Source: Pontixanthobacter aquaemixtae (GTDB lineage Bacteria > Pseudomonadota > Alphaproteobacteria > Sphingomonadales > Sphingomonadaceae). Taken from it: a stretch of 64,000 nt of DNA. Made by a program: the position numbers and the translations under genes. Below are positions 16,730 to 25,274 of the stretch, piece by piece (within the stretch, counting starts at the first letter, position 1; each line of letters begins with the position of its first letter). The notes beneath the pieces are model-generated. The model was not told the DNA's origin, did not search any database, and worked only from the letters and a program-made list of their open reading frames with translations. The stretch covers positions 682,001 to 746,000 of the forward strand of contig NZ_WTYX01000002.1 of assembly GCF_009827395.1 (NCBI RefSeq), given 5' to 3'.

Positions 16730-17998
16730 ATGTCCGCATCCGCAATTTTCCAGCCCCTTACTTTGCCCAATGGCACCGCCGTTCCCAATCGCCTGTGCAA
16801 AGCAGCGATGGAGGAAAATCTGGCGGTGCAGCCCGGGCAATTACCGGGAGAAAAGCTGTTTGCGCTCTATGACCGCTGGGCCAAAGGCGGTGTGGGCCTG
16901 ATCCTGTCGGGCAATGTGATGGTCGATCCCTCTGCATTGACCGGCCCGGGCGCAGTTGTGCTGCAAAAGGGCACCGATCTGGCACCGTTCCGCGAATGGG
17001 CGGAAATTGGCAAGGCAGGCGGCGGCCAGTTCTGGTTGCAGATCAGCCATCCGGGACGGCAACTCTACAAAGCGACCGGCGAGACAGCGGTGTCTCCCTC
17101 AGGCATCTCGCTCGATATGGGCAAGCTCAACGCCATGTTCGCGCCCGTTCGCAAGCTGGACGAGGCGGAGATCGAAGCAATCATCGCGCGCTTTGCCGAT
17201 ACTGCCGAACAGGCCGAGGCTGCCGGATTCGACGGCGTGCAAATCCATTCCGCGCATGGCTATCTCTCCAGCCAGTTCCTCTCGCCACTGACCAATCGCC
17301 GTGATGACAAATGGGGCGGCAGCTTGGAGAACCGCGCGCGCTTCCTGCTCTCGATCATCGAAGCGGCACGTGCGCGGGTGAAGCCGGGATTTGGCATTGG
17401 GATCAAACTCAATTCGGCCGACTTCCAGCGCGGCGGTTTCGAATTCGACGATGCACGGCAAGTGGTCGAATGGATGAAAGGCAAGGGCGTTGATTTCGTC
17501 GAATTGTCGGGCGGCTCCTACGAAAGCCCTGCAATGATGGGCTCCGACGCCGAAGGTCAGGACGTCCGCTCGGAATCGACCAGCCAGCGCGAGGCGTATT
17601 TTGTCGATTTTGCCCGCGATATCGCCAAAACTGCCTCGATGCCGATCATGGTCACCGGCGGCATCACCAAACGCGCCACGGCTGAAGAAGCGCTTGAGCA
17701 TGATGCCGCAGGCTTCGGCGTTGAATTGCTGGGTATCGCCCGGGCAATGGCTTTCAATCCGGATTTGCCCGATGACTGGAAGGCGGATCGCGAACTGGAA
17801 TTTACCTTTCCCGATCCGGGATGGTCGAACAAATCGCTCAACGGCCTTGCGAATATGGCGCTTACGAAAGCGCAGCTTGAGCTGATGGCCACGGGCAAAC
17901 CATCCAACCCCGGCGTTTCACCGGTGCTGTCGATGATTGCCGATCAATGGAGAACCGCGCGGCGGGCAAAGAACTATCGCAAGTGGCGCGCTGCCTAG
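16730..17998 (+). CDS. Old Yellow Enzyme-family NADH:flavin oxidoreductase
   Basis: FMN-dependent TIM-barrel ene-reductase homologue, 422 residues. Family features: PLTLPNGTAVPNRLCKAAM at the start, QISHPGRQ, the GFDGVQIHSAHGYLSSQFLSPLTNRR signature and a C-terminal MVTGGITKRATAEEAL phosphate-binding strand. Start ATG 16730, 5 bp after the thioesterase stop. Reduces activated C=C bonds in general; the physiological substrate is not predictable. Overlaps the convergent ald stop by 4 nt. Confidence 0.9.
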   Translation: MSASAIFQPLTLPNGTAVPNRLCKAAMEENLAVQPGQLPGEKLFALYDRWAKGGVGLILSGNVMVDPSALTGPGAVVLQKGTDLAPFREWAEIGKAGGGQFWLQISHPGRQLYKATGETAVSPSGISLDMGKLNAMFAPVRKLDEAEIEAIIARFADTAEQAEAAGFDGVQIHSAHGYLSSQFLSPLTNRRDDKWGGSLENRARFLLSIIEAARARVKPGFGIGIKLNSADFQRGGFEFDDARQVVEWMKGKGVDFVELSGGSYESPAMMGSDAEGQDVRSESTSQREAYFVDFARDIAKTASMPIMVTGGITKRATAEEALEHDAAGFGVELLGIARAMAFNPDLPDDWKADRELEFTFPDPGWSNKSLNGLANMALTKAQLELMATGKPSNPGVSPVLSMIADQWRTARRAKNYRKWRAA

Positions 17999-19110
17999 GC
18001 GAGCACTTCTTCGATGGGCATATGCTGATAGCCCAATTCTTCGGCCACGGCCTGGTAGGTGACTTTTCCGTCATGCACATTGAGCCCTTCCGCCAGATGC
18101 GGATCGCGGCGCATTGCTTCTTTCCAGCCGTCGCGTGCCATCCGTAAGGCATGCGGCAATGTGACATTGTTGAGCGCATAGGTGCTGGTCCGCGCAACCG
18201 CACCGGGCATATTGGCAACGCAATAATGGACAATGCCATCGACAGTATATGTCGGCTCTGCATGCGTTGTTGGTTTCGATGTTTCGAAGCACCCGCCTTG
18301 ATCGATTGCAACATCGACGAGCACCGCGCCCGGCTTCATTTCCTTGAGCAATTCGCGAGTGATCAGTTTTGGCGCGGCGGCACCGGGAATGAGCACGGCG
18401 CCGATCACCAGATCGGCTTGCCGTACCGCATCTTCCAAATTGGTCTTGTTGGAGAAACGCGTGCTCGCGCGGGCTTCGAAGAAAGTGCCGACTTTCTCCA
18501 GCACTTCGGGATCGCGGTCGAGAATTTCGACATCGCCGCCCAGCCCAACCGCCATTTGCGCCGCGTTGAAGCCGACAACGCCGCCGCCGATAACCACGAC
18601 TTTGCCCGGAAGAACTCCTGGAACGCCGCCGATCAGCACGCCGCGGCCGCCATGCGCTTTTTCCAGGGCCGATGCGCCCGCCTGAATGCTCATGCGCCCG
18701 GCAACCTGGCTCATCGGTTTGAGCAGGGGCAAGCTTCCGCGGGGACCGGTGACGGTTTCATAAGCAATCGCGGTGACGCCCGATTTGACCAGATCGGCGG
18801 TCTGCTCCGGATCGGGGGCAAGATGCAGATAGGTGTAAAGAATCTGTCCGGGTCGCAGCATGGCGCGCTCGCCCGCTTGCGGTTCTTTGACTTTCACCAC
18901 CATTTCGCATTCGGCAAAAATCGGCTCGGGGCCGTCGACGATCTTGCAGCCTGCATCGCGATATTCATCGTCGGTTGCACCGATTCCCATGCCGGCGCCG
19001 CTCTGTATCCAAACATCATGCCCGTTGACGCCCAGCTCGCGGGCGCTCTCGGGCGTCAGGCCGACGCGATATTCGTGGTTCTTGATTTCTGACGGGCAAC
19101 CGATGCGCAT
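17995..19110 (-). CDS. ald: alanine dehydrogenase
   Basis: NAD-dependent oxidative deamination of L-alanine to pyruvate and ammonia, 371 residues, full length. Opens [20 protein letters not shown] (substrate-binding Arg and catalytic Lys nearby in VKVKEPQ), has the catalytic His in YLHLAPD, and a Rossmann [17 protein letters not shown] loop. AAGGAG precedes the ATG. A TTGAAC/TAACTA promoter lies just upstream. Confidence 0.96.
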   Translation of the reverse strand: MRIGCPSEIKNHEYRVGLTPESARELGVNGHDVWIQSGAGMGIGATDDEYRDAGCKIVDGPEPIFAECEMVVKVKEPQAGERAMLRPGQILYTYLHLAPDPEQTADLVKSGVTAIAYETVTGPRGSLPLLKPMSQVAGRMSIQAGASALEKAHGGRGVLIGGVPGVLPGKVVVIGGGVVGFNAAQMAVGLGGDVEILDRDPEVLEKVGTFFEARASTRFSNKTNLEDAVRQADLVIGAVLIPGAAAPKLITRELLKEMKPGAVLVDVAIDQGGCFETSKPTTHAEPTYTVDGIVHYCVANMPGAVARTSTYALNNVTLPHALRMARDGWKEAMRRDPHLAEGLNVHDGKVTYQAVAEELGYQHMPIEEVLA

Positions 19111-19134
19111 GGGGAGGTCTCCTTGTTGCGCATG

Positions 19135-19163
19135 TAGTTACAAGTGAAACGATATCGGTTCAA
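19135..19163 (-). promoter_or_regulatory. predicted ald promoter
   Basis: -35 TTGAAC (19163-19158), 17-nt spacer, -10 TAACTA (19140-19135), about 25 bp before the ald ATG. Close match to a sigma-70 promoter. Confidence 0.5.
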
Positions 19164-19210
19164 GAATTGTCTTCGCAGTTTGCCTTTTCCGGTCAGGGGC
19201 AATTTTTCCA

Positions 19211-19250
19211 CAGTCTCTAAACTGTCACAAAACAGACATACCGGCGTCAC
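19211..19250 (+). promoter_or_regulatory. tandem Pho box before the porin gene
   Basis: Four 7-bp half-sites spaced exactly 11 bp apart: CAGTCTC (19211), CTGTCAC (19222), CAGACAT (19233), GCGTCAC (19244), separated by 4-nt A/T-rich or mixed spacers. The middle pair fits the PhoB consensus CTGTCAT-N4-CTGTCAT best. It ends 32 bp before the start codon of a phosphate-selective porin homologue. Confidence 0.75.
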
Positions 19251-19282
19251 CAATCCTTCAAAAATCTGTAAAGGTGATGATC

Positions 19283-20674
19283 ATGACAATTCGGGCCGGT
19301 GCAACAGGATCTGCACTCGCTTTCGCCTTGGCTTGCGGCTGGGTCCAGCCCGCAATTGCTCAGGATGCTCCCTCTGTCCAAGAGGAACTGGCGGCCATGC
19401 GCGCCGAAATGGCGGCGATGGCGCAGCGGATTGAAACGCTGGAAAACGAGCTTGAGCAAGCCGAAGAGCAAGCCCAGGCCGCATCGCAAACTGCCGCGAA
19501 TGCTGCAGCGCAAGCGAGCGAAGCAAAAGCAGCTGCCACACAGGCATCCGCCGATTCGACAAGTATCGCATTCAAGGGCGCGCCCGAGATCAAAGGCGAC
19601 GGCGGGTGGAGCTTCAAGCCGCGCGGACGTCTGCAATATGATGCGGGCTTTACCAATGTTCCCGATGCCACGGGCCGCAGCGAAGGCTTTGGCAGCGAAG
19701 CCCGCCGTGCGCGGATTGGCGTTTCGGGCGATATGCCCGGCGGCTTCGGCTATAAGTTCGAAGTGGATTTCGCGGGCAATGAAATCGCGGTCGCAGACGC
19801 GCTTCTTTCTTACGAAGCGGGCGATGCGGAGTTGACCGTCGGCCAGTTCAACAATTTCCAGTCTTTGGAAGAACTCACCAGCAGCCTGCACACCAGCTTT
19901 ATCGAACGCGCCGCCTTTACCGATGCGTTTGGTTTCGAACGCCGCGTGGGTGTCGGTGCACAATTCAGCAGCGATGCGGTGATGATCCAGACCGGTCTGT
20001 TTACCGACAATATGGGCGACCTGTCGAACAAGCGCTGGAGCGCCGATGGCCGCATCGTGGTGATGCCGAAAATGGGCGATGCACAGCTGCATCTCGGTGC
20101 CTCTACGCATTACACTGATCTCGAGGCAGGCGACACGGTTCGCTATCGCCAGCGTCCGCTGGTCCACTTCACTTCGGAACGCTTCATCAACACCGGTAAT
20201 CTCGGGGCGAGCAGCGAGTTCGGCTTCGGGCTCGAAGGTGCGGTGATTGCCGGGCCGTTCCACGCGGCTGCCGAGGGATATTGGCAGAACGTCAATCGCA
20301 CCGGCGGGATGTCCGATCCGACATTCTTCGGCGGATATGCCGAAGCGGGTGTATTCCTGACCAAAGGGGATACGCGCGGGTACAAAGGCGGCAAATTTGA
20401 CCGCGTGAAACCGCAAAACCCGGTCGGCGAAGGCGGCACCGGTTCGATCCAGATCAACGCCCGCTACGACTATCTCGATCTGACCGATGGCGGTGTCGTC
20501 GGCGGAACCCAGAACGGCTTTATGCTGTCGCTGATCTGGAAGCCGACGGATTGGGCGCTGCTGCTCGCGAATTACGGCAAGCTTGAATATGACAATGCCG
20601 TTTTCGCCGGGCCGCTGGGTAGCACTTCTTACAGCGTGGATGCCTTTGGTGTTCGTGCGCAGATTGATTTCTAA
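19283..20674 (+). CDS. phosphate-selective porin O/P family protein
   Basis: Outer-membrane beta-barrel porin, 463 residues. A signal peptide (cleavage near AIAQDAPS) is followed by a ~55-residue coiled coil (EELAAMRAEMAAMAQRIETL and alanine-rich repeats), then the barrel beginning FKPRGRLQYDAGF and ending in a C-terminal Phe (RAQIDF), the BAM signal. Start ATG 19283 has AAGG 8 nt upstream. The Pho boxes and the following pstS strongly suggest phosphate-starvation-induced uptake of phosphate or polyphosphate. Confidence 0.88.
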   Translation: MTIRAGATGSALAFALACGWVQPAIAQDAPSVQEELAAMRAEMAAMAQRIETLENELEQAEEQAQAASQTAANAAAQASEAKAAATQASADSTSIAFKGAPEIKGDGGWSFKPRGRLQYDAGFTNVPDATGRSEGFGSEARRARIGVSGDMPGGFGYKFEVDFAGNEIAVADALLSYEAGDAELTVGQFNNFQSLEELTSSLHTSFIERAAFTDAFGFERRVGVGAQFSSDAVMIQTGLFTDNMGDLSNKRWSADGRIVVMPKMGDAQLHLGASTHYTDLEAGDTVRYRQRPLVHFTSERFINTGNLGASSEFGFGLEGAVIAGPFHAAAEGYWQNVNRTGGMSDPTFFGGYAEAGVFLTKGDTRGYKGGKFDRVKPQNPVGEGGTGSIQINARYDYLDLTDGGVVGGTQNGFMLSLIWKPTDWALLLANYGKLEYDNAVFAGPLGSTSYSVDAFGVRAQIDF

Positions 20675-20675
20675 A

Positions 20676-20693
20676 CTGTCATACTAACGTCAC
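20676..20693 (+). promoter_or_regulatory. Pho box before pstS
   Basis: CTGTCAT, ACTA, ACGTCAC: two PhoB half-sites 11 bp apart, starting 2 nt after the porin stop codon. A CATATG/TATGCG -10-like sequence follows about 10 bp downstream. This makes pstS independently inducible. Confidence 0.7.
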
Positions 20694-20742
20694 ACCGCGC
20701 CCATATGCGCGGGCCATAGTTTCAAATAGGGAAACCAATATC

Positions 20743-21774
20743 ATGCGTTTTACTACCAAAATTGCCCTCGTCGCAGCGTCTGCACTGACACTGTCTGCGT
20801 GCAGCGACACTGCCGCTGAATCGGTCCATGTTGTCGGTTCTTCAACCGTATTCCCCTTTGCCAAAGTGATTGCTGAGAACGCCGTTCTGGCCAATCCCGG
20901 CATGGCCGGCCCATTGATCGAATCGACCGGCAGCGGCGGCGGGATCAAGCAGTTCTGCTCCGGCGTTGGCCCTGACACGCCGGATGTTGCAAATGCTTCG
21001 CGCCGGATGAAAGCATCCGAATTTGAAGATTGCGCCGCCAATGGCGTGACCGAAATCGTCGAAATCCAGGTTGGTCTGGACGGTATCGCATTCGCTTCTG
21101 CGCAAGGCGGCATCACCATGAACCTGACCCCGGAAATCGTTTATCGCGCTTTGGCGGCGAGCCCATATGGTGAAGAACAAACCGCCAAAACCTGGGCAGA
21201 TGTTGACGCTTCGCTGCCGGCAGAACCCATTCTGGTTTACGGCCCGCCATCCACTTCGGGCACGCGCGATGCGCTCAAAGAACTGGTTCTCGAAGCGGGC
21301 TGCAAAGCCAATGAGAGCATGAAAGCGCTCAAGGAAAGCGACGAAGACAAATATGACCAGATCTGCACCGAAGTGCGCAGCGACGGCATGTATGTTGACC
21401 AGAGCGAGCAGGACAATCTGATCGTTCAGAAAATCAGCAACAACCCCAAAGCGATCGGCGTGTTCGGCTATTCCTATCTCGAAGAGAATGCTGACAAGGT
21501 TCAAGGCCTTCCGATGAACGGTCAGGAACCGACTTACGAGAACATTTCGACTTTTGCCTATCCCGGCGCGCGTCCGCTGTTCATGTATGTCAAGAAACAG
21601 CATCTCGATGCGATCCCCGGCCTGCGCGAATATATCGCCGAATGGGCCAAGAGCTGGGACGCTGACGGCCCGCTTGCCAAAATCGGTCTGGTCGCTTCGG
21701 CTGACGATGTCCGCGCAGCGAATGTCGCGAAGACAACCGATTTCACCGTGCTCACGGCTGATGAACTGAAATAA
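20743..21774 (+). CDS. pstS: phosphate ABC transporter substrate-binding protein
   Basis: Periplasmic phosphate-binding protein of 343 residues. N-terminal MRFTTKIALVAASALTLSAC is a lipoprotein-type signal peptide (Cys in LSAC). Ligand-loop features VVGSSTVFPFA, STGSGGGIKQFCSG and SGTRDALKEL are those of PstS. It delivers phosphate to PstCAB, but no pstC, pstA, pstB or phoU follows; two hairpins end the transcript instead. Pho-box controlled. Confidence 0.94.
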   Translation: MRFTTKIALVAASALTLSACSDTAAESVHVVGSSTVFPFAKVIAENAVLANPGMAGPLIESTGSGGGIKQFCSGVGPDTPDVANASRRMKASEFEDCAANGVTEIVEIQVGLDGIAFASAQGGITMNLTPEIVYRALAASPYGEEQTAKTWADVDASLPAEPILVYGPPSTSGTRDALKELVLEAGCKANESMKALKESDEDKYDQICTEVRSDGMYVDQSEQDNLIVQKISNNPKAIGVFGYSYLEENADKVQGLPMNGQEPTYENISTFAYPGARPLFMYVKKQHLDAIPGLREYIAEWAKSWDADGPLAKIGLVASADDVRAANVAKTTDFTVLTADELK

Positions 21775-21781
21775 ACAGCGA

Positions 21782-21818
21782 AATTTGCGCCGGGTGCCTG
21801 TTGCATCCGGCGCAAATT
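21782..21818 (+). terminator. strong hairpin after pstS
   Basis: AATTTGCGCCGG pairs perfectly with CCGGCGCAAATT around a 13-nt loop, beginning 8 bp after the pstS stop. There is no T-run, so it may stabilise the mRNA 3' end or slow transcription rather than end it. Confidence 0.55.
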
Positions 21819-21873
21819 AAAGAAGTAGAGTCTGCGGGCTTGCCCAAGTGCATCCATAGGGCCCGAATGCAAA

Positions 21874-21901
21874 AAGCCCCGCTGAGAAGCGGGGCTTTTT
21901 T
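21874..21901 (+). terminator. bidirectional Rho-independent terminator
   Basis: AAGCCCCGCT, GAGA tetraloop, AGCGGGGCTT, then T6 on the plus strand; the minus strand also reads into an A5/T5 tract. It ends pstS transcription. Confidence 0.85.
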
Positions 21902-22053
21902 GTTTCCGCGATTGGTCGGCAGAGAGCGCCGCTTACCCGGCAAGCTATCCGCCAATTGGCCGCCAACTGACCGCACACCGCAAATAGCCCCATGTCGCTG
22001 AATTTTCGGGCAAACCTCTTTCTTTTGCGGCCATAAGAACATATAGCGAACAT

Positions 22054-23298
22054 ATGGATTCGCTCTCTACCTTGGAAAAGCTGGAAATTCTCGCGGACGC
22101 GGCGAAATATGATGCGTCCTGCGCGTCCTCGGGCACGGCGAAGAAGAATTCGCTGGGCGGGAAAGGCATCGGTTCGACCGAAGGCATGGGGATCTGCCAT
22201 GCATATGCCCCTGACGGGCGTTGCATTTCTCTGCTCAAGATCCTGCTGACCAACCATTGCATTTTCGATTGCCATTACTGCGTCAATCGCAAGAGCAGCA
22301 ATGTCCGCCGCGCGCGTTTCAGCCCGTGGGAAGTCGCCGATCTCACGATCAGCTTTTACCGGCGCAATTATATCGAAGGTCTGTTCCTGTCTTCGGGCAT
22401 TGTCAAAAGCTCCAACCATACGATGGAGCAAATGGTCGAAGCCGCGCGGATCCTGCGCGAGGAACATGATTTTCGCGGCTATATCCATCTCAAGACCATT
22501 CCCGAGGCCGATCCCGAACTGGTCTATCAGGCGGGGCTTTATGCCGATCGCGTATCGATCAATGTCGAACTGCCGACCGACAGCGGACTGAGCCGGCTCG
22601 CGCCTGACAAGAATGCGCGGCAGATCGAAGGCGCGATGGGCAAGGTGAAATCGGATATTGTCGAAGCGAAGGACGCAAAGAAACGCTTCAAAAACGCGCC
22701 GCGCTTTGCGCCCGCCGGGCAATCGACGCAAATGATCGTTGGCGCGGATGCCGCAACCGATGCCGATATCGTTGGCAAGGCAAGCCGTCTATATGATGGC
22801 TTTCGCTTGCGCCGGGTCTATTATTCGGCGTTCAGCCCAATCCCCGATGCAAGCGCGGTGTTGCCGCTCAAGCGGCCGCCGCTCATTCGCGAACACCGGC
22901 TATACCAGTCAGACTGGTTGATGCGGTTTTACGGCTATCGCGCGAACGAAGTGATTCAGGCGACCGAGAAGGACGGCAATCTGCCGCTCGATATCGATCC
23001 CAAGCTCGCCTGGGCACTCAAATTCCGCGAGCAGTTTCCGCTCGACGTCAACCGTGCCCCGCGCGAGCAATTGCTGCGCGTGCCGGGGCTGGGGGTCACT
23101 GCGGTTAACCGGATCATCGCGGCGCGGCGGCATCGCAGCTTGCGGCTAGATGATGTGGGCAAGCTGACCGTGTCGATTGCCAAGGTCCGCCCGTTTATCT
23201 GTGCCACCGATTGGCGCCCGACCGCGCTGACCGACCGCGCCGATCTGCGCAATCTGCTTGCGCCGAGGCAGGAGCAGCTGGAGCTGTTCGCGGCATGA
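22054..23298 (+). CDS. putative DNA modification/repair radical SAM protein
   Basis: 414 residues. The 4Fe-4S cysteines are Cys69, Cys73 and Cys76 in NHCIFDCHYC, the CxxxCxxC radical SAM signature. The C-terminus (~320-385) carries helix-hairpin-helix DNA-binding elements (APREQLLRVPGLGVTAVNRI). Matches the family known to be genetically linked to UdgX-type glycosylases. Its chemistry is not established. The stop overlaps the UdgX start as ATGA, so the pair is co-translated. Confidence 0.88.
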   Translation: MDSLSTLEKLEILADAAKYDASCASSGTAKKNSLGGKGIGSTEGMGICHAYAPDGRCISLLKILLTNHCIFDCHYCVNRKSSNVRRARFSPWEVADLTISFYRRNYIEGLFLSSGIVKSSNHTMEQMVEAARILREEHDFRGYIHLKTIPEADPELVYQAGLYADRVSINVELPTDSGLSRLAPDKNARQIEGAMGKVKSDIVEAKDAKKRFKNAPRFAPAGQSTQMIVGADAATDADIVGKASRLYDGFRLRRVYYSAFSPIPDASAVLPLKRPPLIREHRLYQSDWLMRFYGYRANEVIQATEKDGNLPLDIDPKLAWALKFREQFPLDVNRAPREQLLRVPGLGVTAVNRIIAARRHRSLRLDDVGKLTVSIAKVRPFICATDWRPTALTDRADLRNLLAPRQEQLELFAA

Positions 23299-24737
23299 CT
23301 GTGCTCGCCCGCACCGAGGCCGATACGCACTATACTGTCACGCTTGCCGAGCCGGACGATTTCGTTTTCTGGCGCGAGGCGGCGCGCGGACTGGTGCAAT
23401 GCGCGGTGCCTCCCGAGCGGGTGGGTTGGGTCGAGCCGGGTGGGTCGGGCGATCTGTTTGCAACGGCGCTTGCTCCCGAAAATGGGGCTTTGCCCGCGCC
23501 GCCAGCAGACGCCCCCGATGTTCGGGCGAGCAAGCGTTTTTTGACGGTGGCGCGCGGTGCGGCGCTCCATTCCGATCCGCAACGCTTCGCGCTGCTCTAT
23601 CGCCTGTTGTGGCGATTGCAGGACAATCCGCGGCTGATGGAGGATAAGTCGGACGGCGATGTCCGCTACGCCGAAGACCTGTCCAAAAGCGTTCGCCGCG
23701 ACAGTCACAAAATGCACGCCTTTGTCCGTTTCCGCGAAGTCGAAGAAGATGATGGCGGCACACGCTATGTCGCATGGTTCGAACCCGATCATCATATCCT
23801 GCGCGCCAATGCAGGCTTCTTCAAACGCCGCTTCGCCAATATGCGCTGGTCGATCCTGACGCCGCGGAGCTGCATCCATTGGGATGGCGAAAGGATGACG
23901 CAAAGCCCGCCTGCATCGCGCAAGGATGCGCCCGACGGCGATCCGACGGAGGAATTGTGGCGCAGCTATTACGCTTCGATTTTCAATCCGGCGCGGCTGA
24001 AAGTGGGCGCGATGATGAGCGAGATGCCCAAGAAATACTGGAAGAACATGCCCGAGGCGCAGCTGATTCCGGAAATGATTGCTGCGGCGCAATCGCGCGA
24101 GGCGCAGATGGTTGATGCGGGGGCGATCGATCATGCGCCGCAGCCCGCTACGCTAGAGGCATTGCGCTGCGCGATTGGTACCTGCTCGCACTGTCCGATC
24201 AGCGCGCTCGGCGGGGAAGCGGTGGCGGGTGAAGGGCCGCGCGGAGCCCCGCTAATGATTCTGGGCGAGCAGCCGGGTGATCAGGAGGATGTGGCGGGCC
24301 GCCCCTTTGTTGGGCCGGCGGGGCAATTGCTGGACGAATATCTGATCCAAGCGGGTATCGAGCGCGAGCGCGCCTATGTCACCAATGCGGTCAAACATTT
24401 CAAATTTGCCCAGCGCGGCAAGCGGCGGATCCATCAGACACCCAATGCCAAGGAAATCGACAGCTGCCGCTGGTGGGTCGAAGCGGAGCGCGCAATCGTG
24501 AAGCCGAAGCTGATACTGGCATTGGGGGCGAGCGCCGCCCGGTCGGTTCTGGGCAAGACGGTCAGCGTAACCGCTGCGCGCGGCGCGCCTATCGCTTTGC
24601 CCGACGGCAGCGAGCTATGGGTGACGGTGCATCCATCCTACCTGCTTCGTTTGGACGGTGACGCGCGGGCGGAGCAGGCGAAGCTGTTCGCGCAGGATTT
24701 GTCCGAAGTTGCAAAACGTATTGCAATGTTGGGATGA
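23295..24737 (+). CDS. UdgX uracil-DNA glycosylase fused to DUF4130
   Basis: 480 residues in two parts. Residues ~1-275 are a DUF4130-type domain (DPQRFALLYRLLWRL, VRRDSHKMHAFVRFR, FNPARLKVGAMMSEMPKKYW). Residues ~285-480 are a family-4-like UDG: ILGEQPGDQEDVAGRPFVGP (motif 1), iron-sulfur Cys in CAIGTCSHC, the UdgX-specific KRRIHQTP loop with His380, and VTVHPSYLLRL (motif 2). In characterised UdgX proteins the loop His attacks the abasic sugar and leaves a covalent protein-DNA link. Immediately downstream of the radical SAM partner. Confidence 0.93.
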   Translation: MTVLARTEADTHYTVTLAEPDDFVFWREAARGLVQCAVPPERVGWVEPGGSGDLFATALAPENGALPAPPADAPDVRASKRFLTVARGAALHSDPQRFALLYRLLWRLQDNPRLMEDKSDGDVRYAEDLSKSVRRDSHKMHAFVRFREVEEDDGGTRYVAWFEPDHHILRANAGFFKRRFANMRWSILTPRSCIHWDGERMTQSPPASRKDAPDGDPTEELWRSYYASIFNPARLKVGAMMSEMPKKYWKNMPEAQLIPEMIAAAQSREAQMVDAGAIDHAPQPATLEALRCAIGTCSHCPISALGGEAVAGEGPRGAPLMILGEQPGDQEDVAGRPFVGPAGQLLDEYLIQAGIERERAYVTNAVKHFKFAQRGKRRIHQTPNAKEIDSCRWWVEAERAIVKPKLILALGASAARSVLGKTVSVTAARGAPIALPDGSELWVTVHPSYLLRLDGDARAEQAKLFAQDLSEVAKRIAMLG

Positions 24738-24820
24738 TAGATCAAAACCTGTCGCGTCTGTGCAAGTGCTCGCGCCGCGAAAAGCTGCATTGGCGCTGAC
24801 AACCAGTTGAAAGGTATACT

Positions 24821-25216
24821 ATGCGCTTGTTTTTCATGGCTCCCCTCTCTGTTCTGGCACTGGCGGGTGCCAATCTGTCTGCCAACGAACCCGAATTGCT
24901 GGACTATAAAGCCGCGATGCGATGCAGCGCGCTGCACAGCTTTTACGCTGGGGTAAGCGAAGATGAGCCCGAAGCCGAGGCCCTGCATGAAGAGGTTGCT
25001 CTCCGCTGGCTTACCTTGGCGATGGCCCGTGACGGCGAAGAGGGGGAACGTGCCCTGGAAGAGCACGAGGCGGTGGTTGAACTGCTGATCGAACGGTTGA
25101 ACGAAATGGAAGACGATCCCGAAGGGATCGAAGAGTTCCTGACGGAAGCCTATGAAACCTGTGAGGAACTCCAGCTCGCCCATGCCGAAGAATTCGATGC
25201 GGTAGAAGTCGAATAG
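24821..25216 (+). CDS. small acidic exported protein of unknown function
   Basis: 131 residues, not recognised. The N-terminal MRLFFMAPLSVLALAGANLSA is a signal peptide. The mature part is strongly acidic and helical (EDEPEAEALHEE, NEMEDDPEGIEEFLTEAYE) with two cysteines (MRCSALHS and YETCEELQ) that could form a disulfide. It stands alone between the UdgX gene and convergent ftsK. Confidence 0.7.
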   Translation: MRLFFMAPLSVLALAGANLSANEPELLDYKAAMRCSALHSFYAGVSEDEPEAEALHEEVALRWLTLAMARDGEEGERALEEHEAVVELLIERLNEMEDDPEGIEEFLTEAYETCEELQLAHAEEFDAVEVE

Positions 25217-25274
25217 CCTTCGGGCCATTTGCGCGCAGGCGATACCGCCCGAAACGCCTTGGGTCTGAAGCGGC

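Noticed and set aside
19247-20416. 389-codon minus-strand open frame
   Set aside because: Antisense to the porin, whose signal peptide and C-terminal Phe are convincing.
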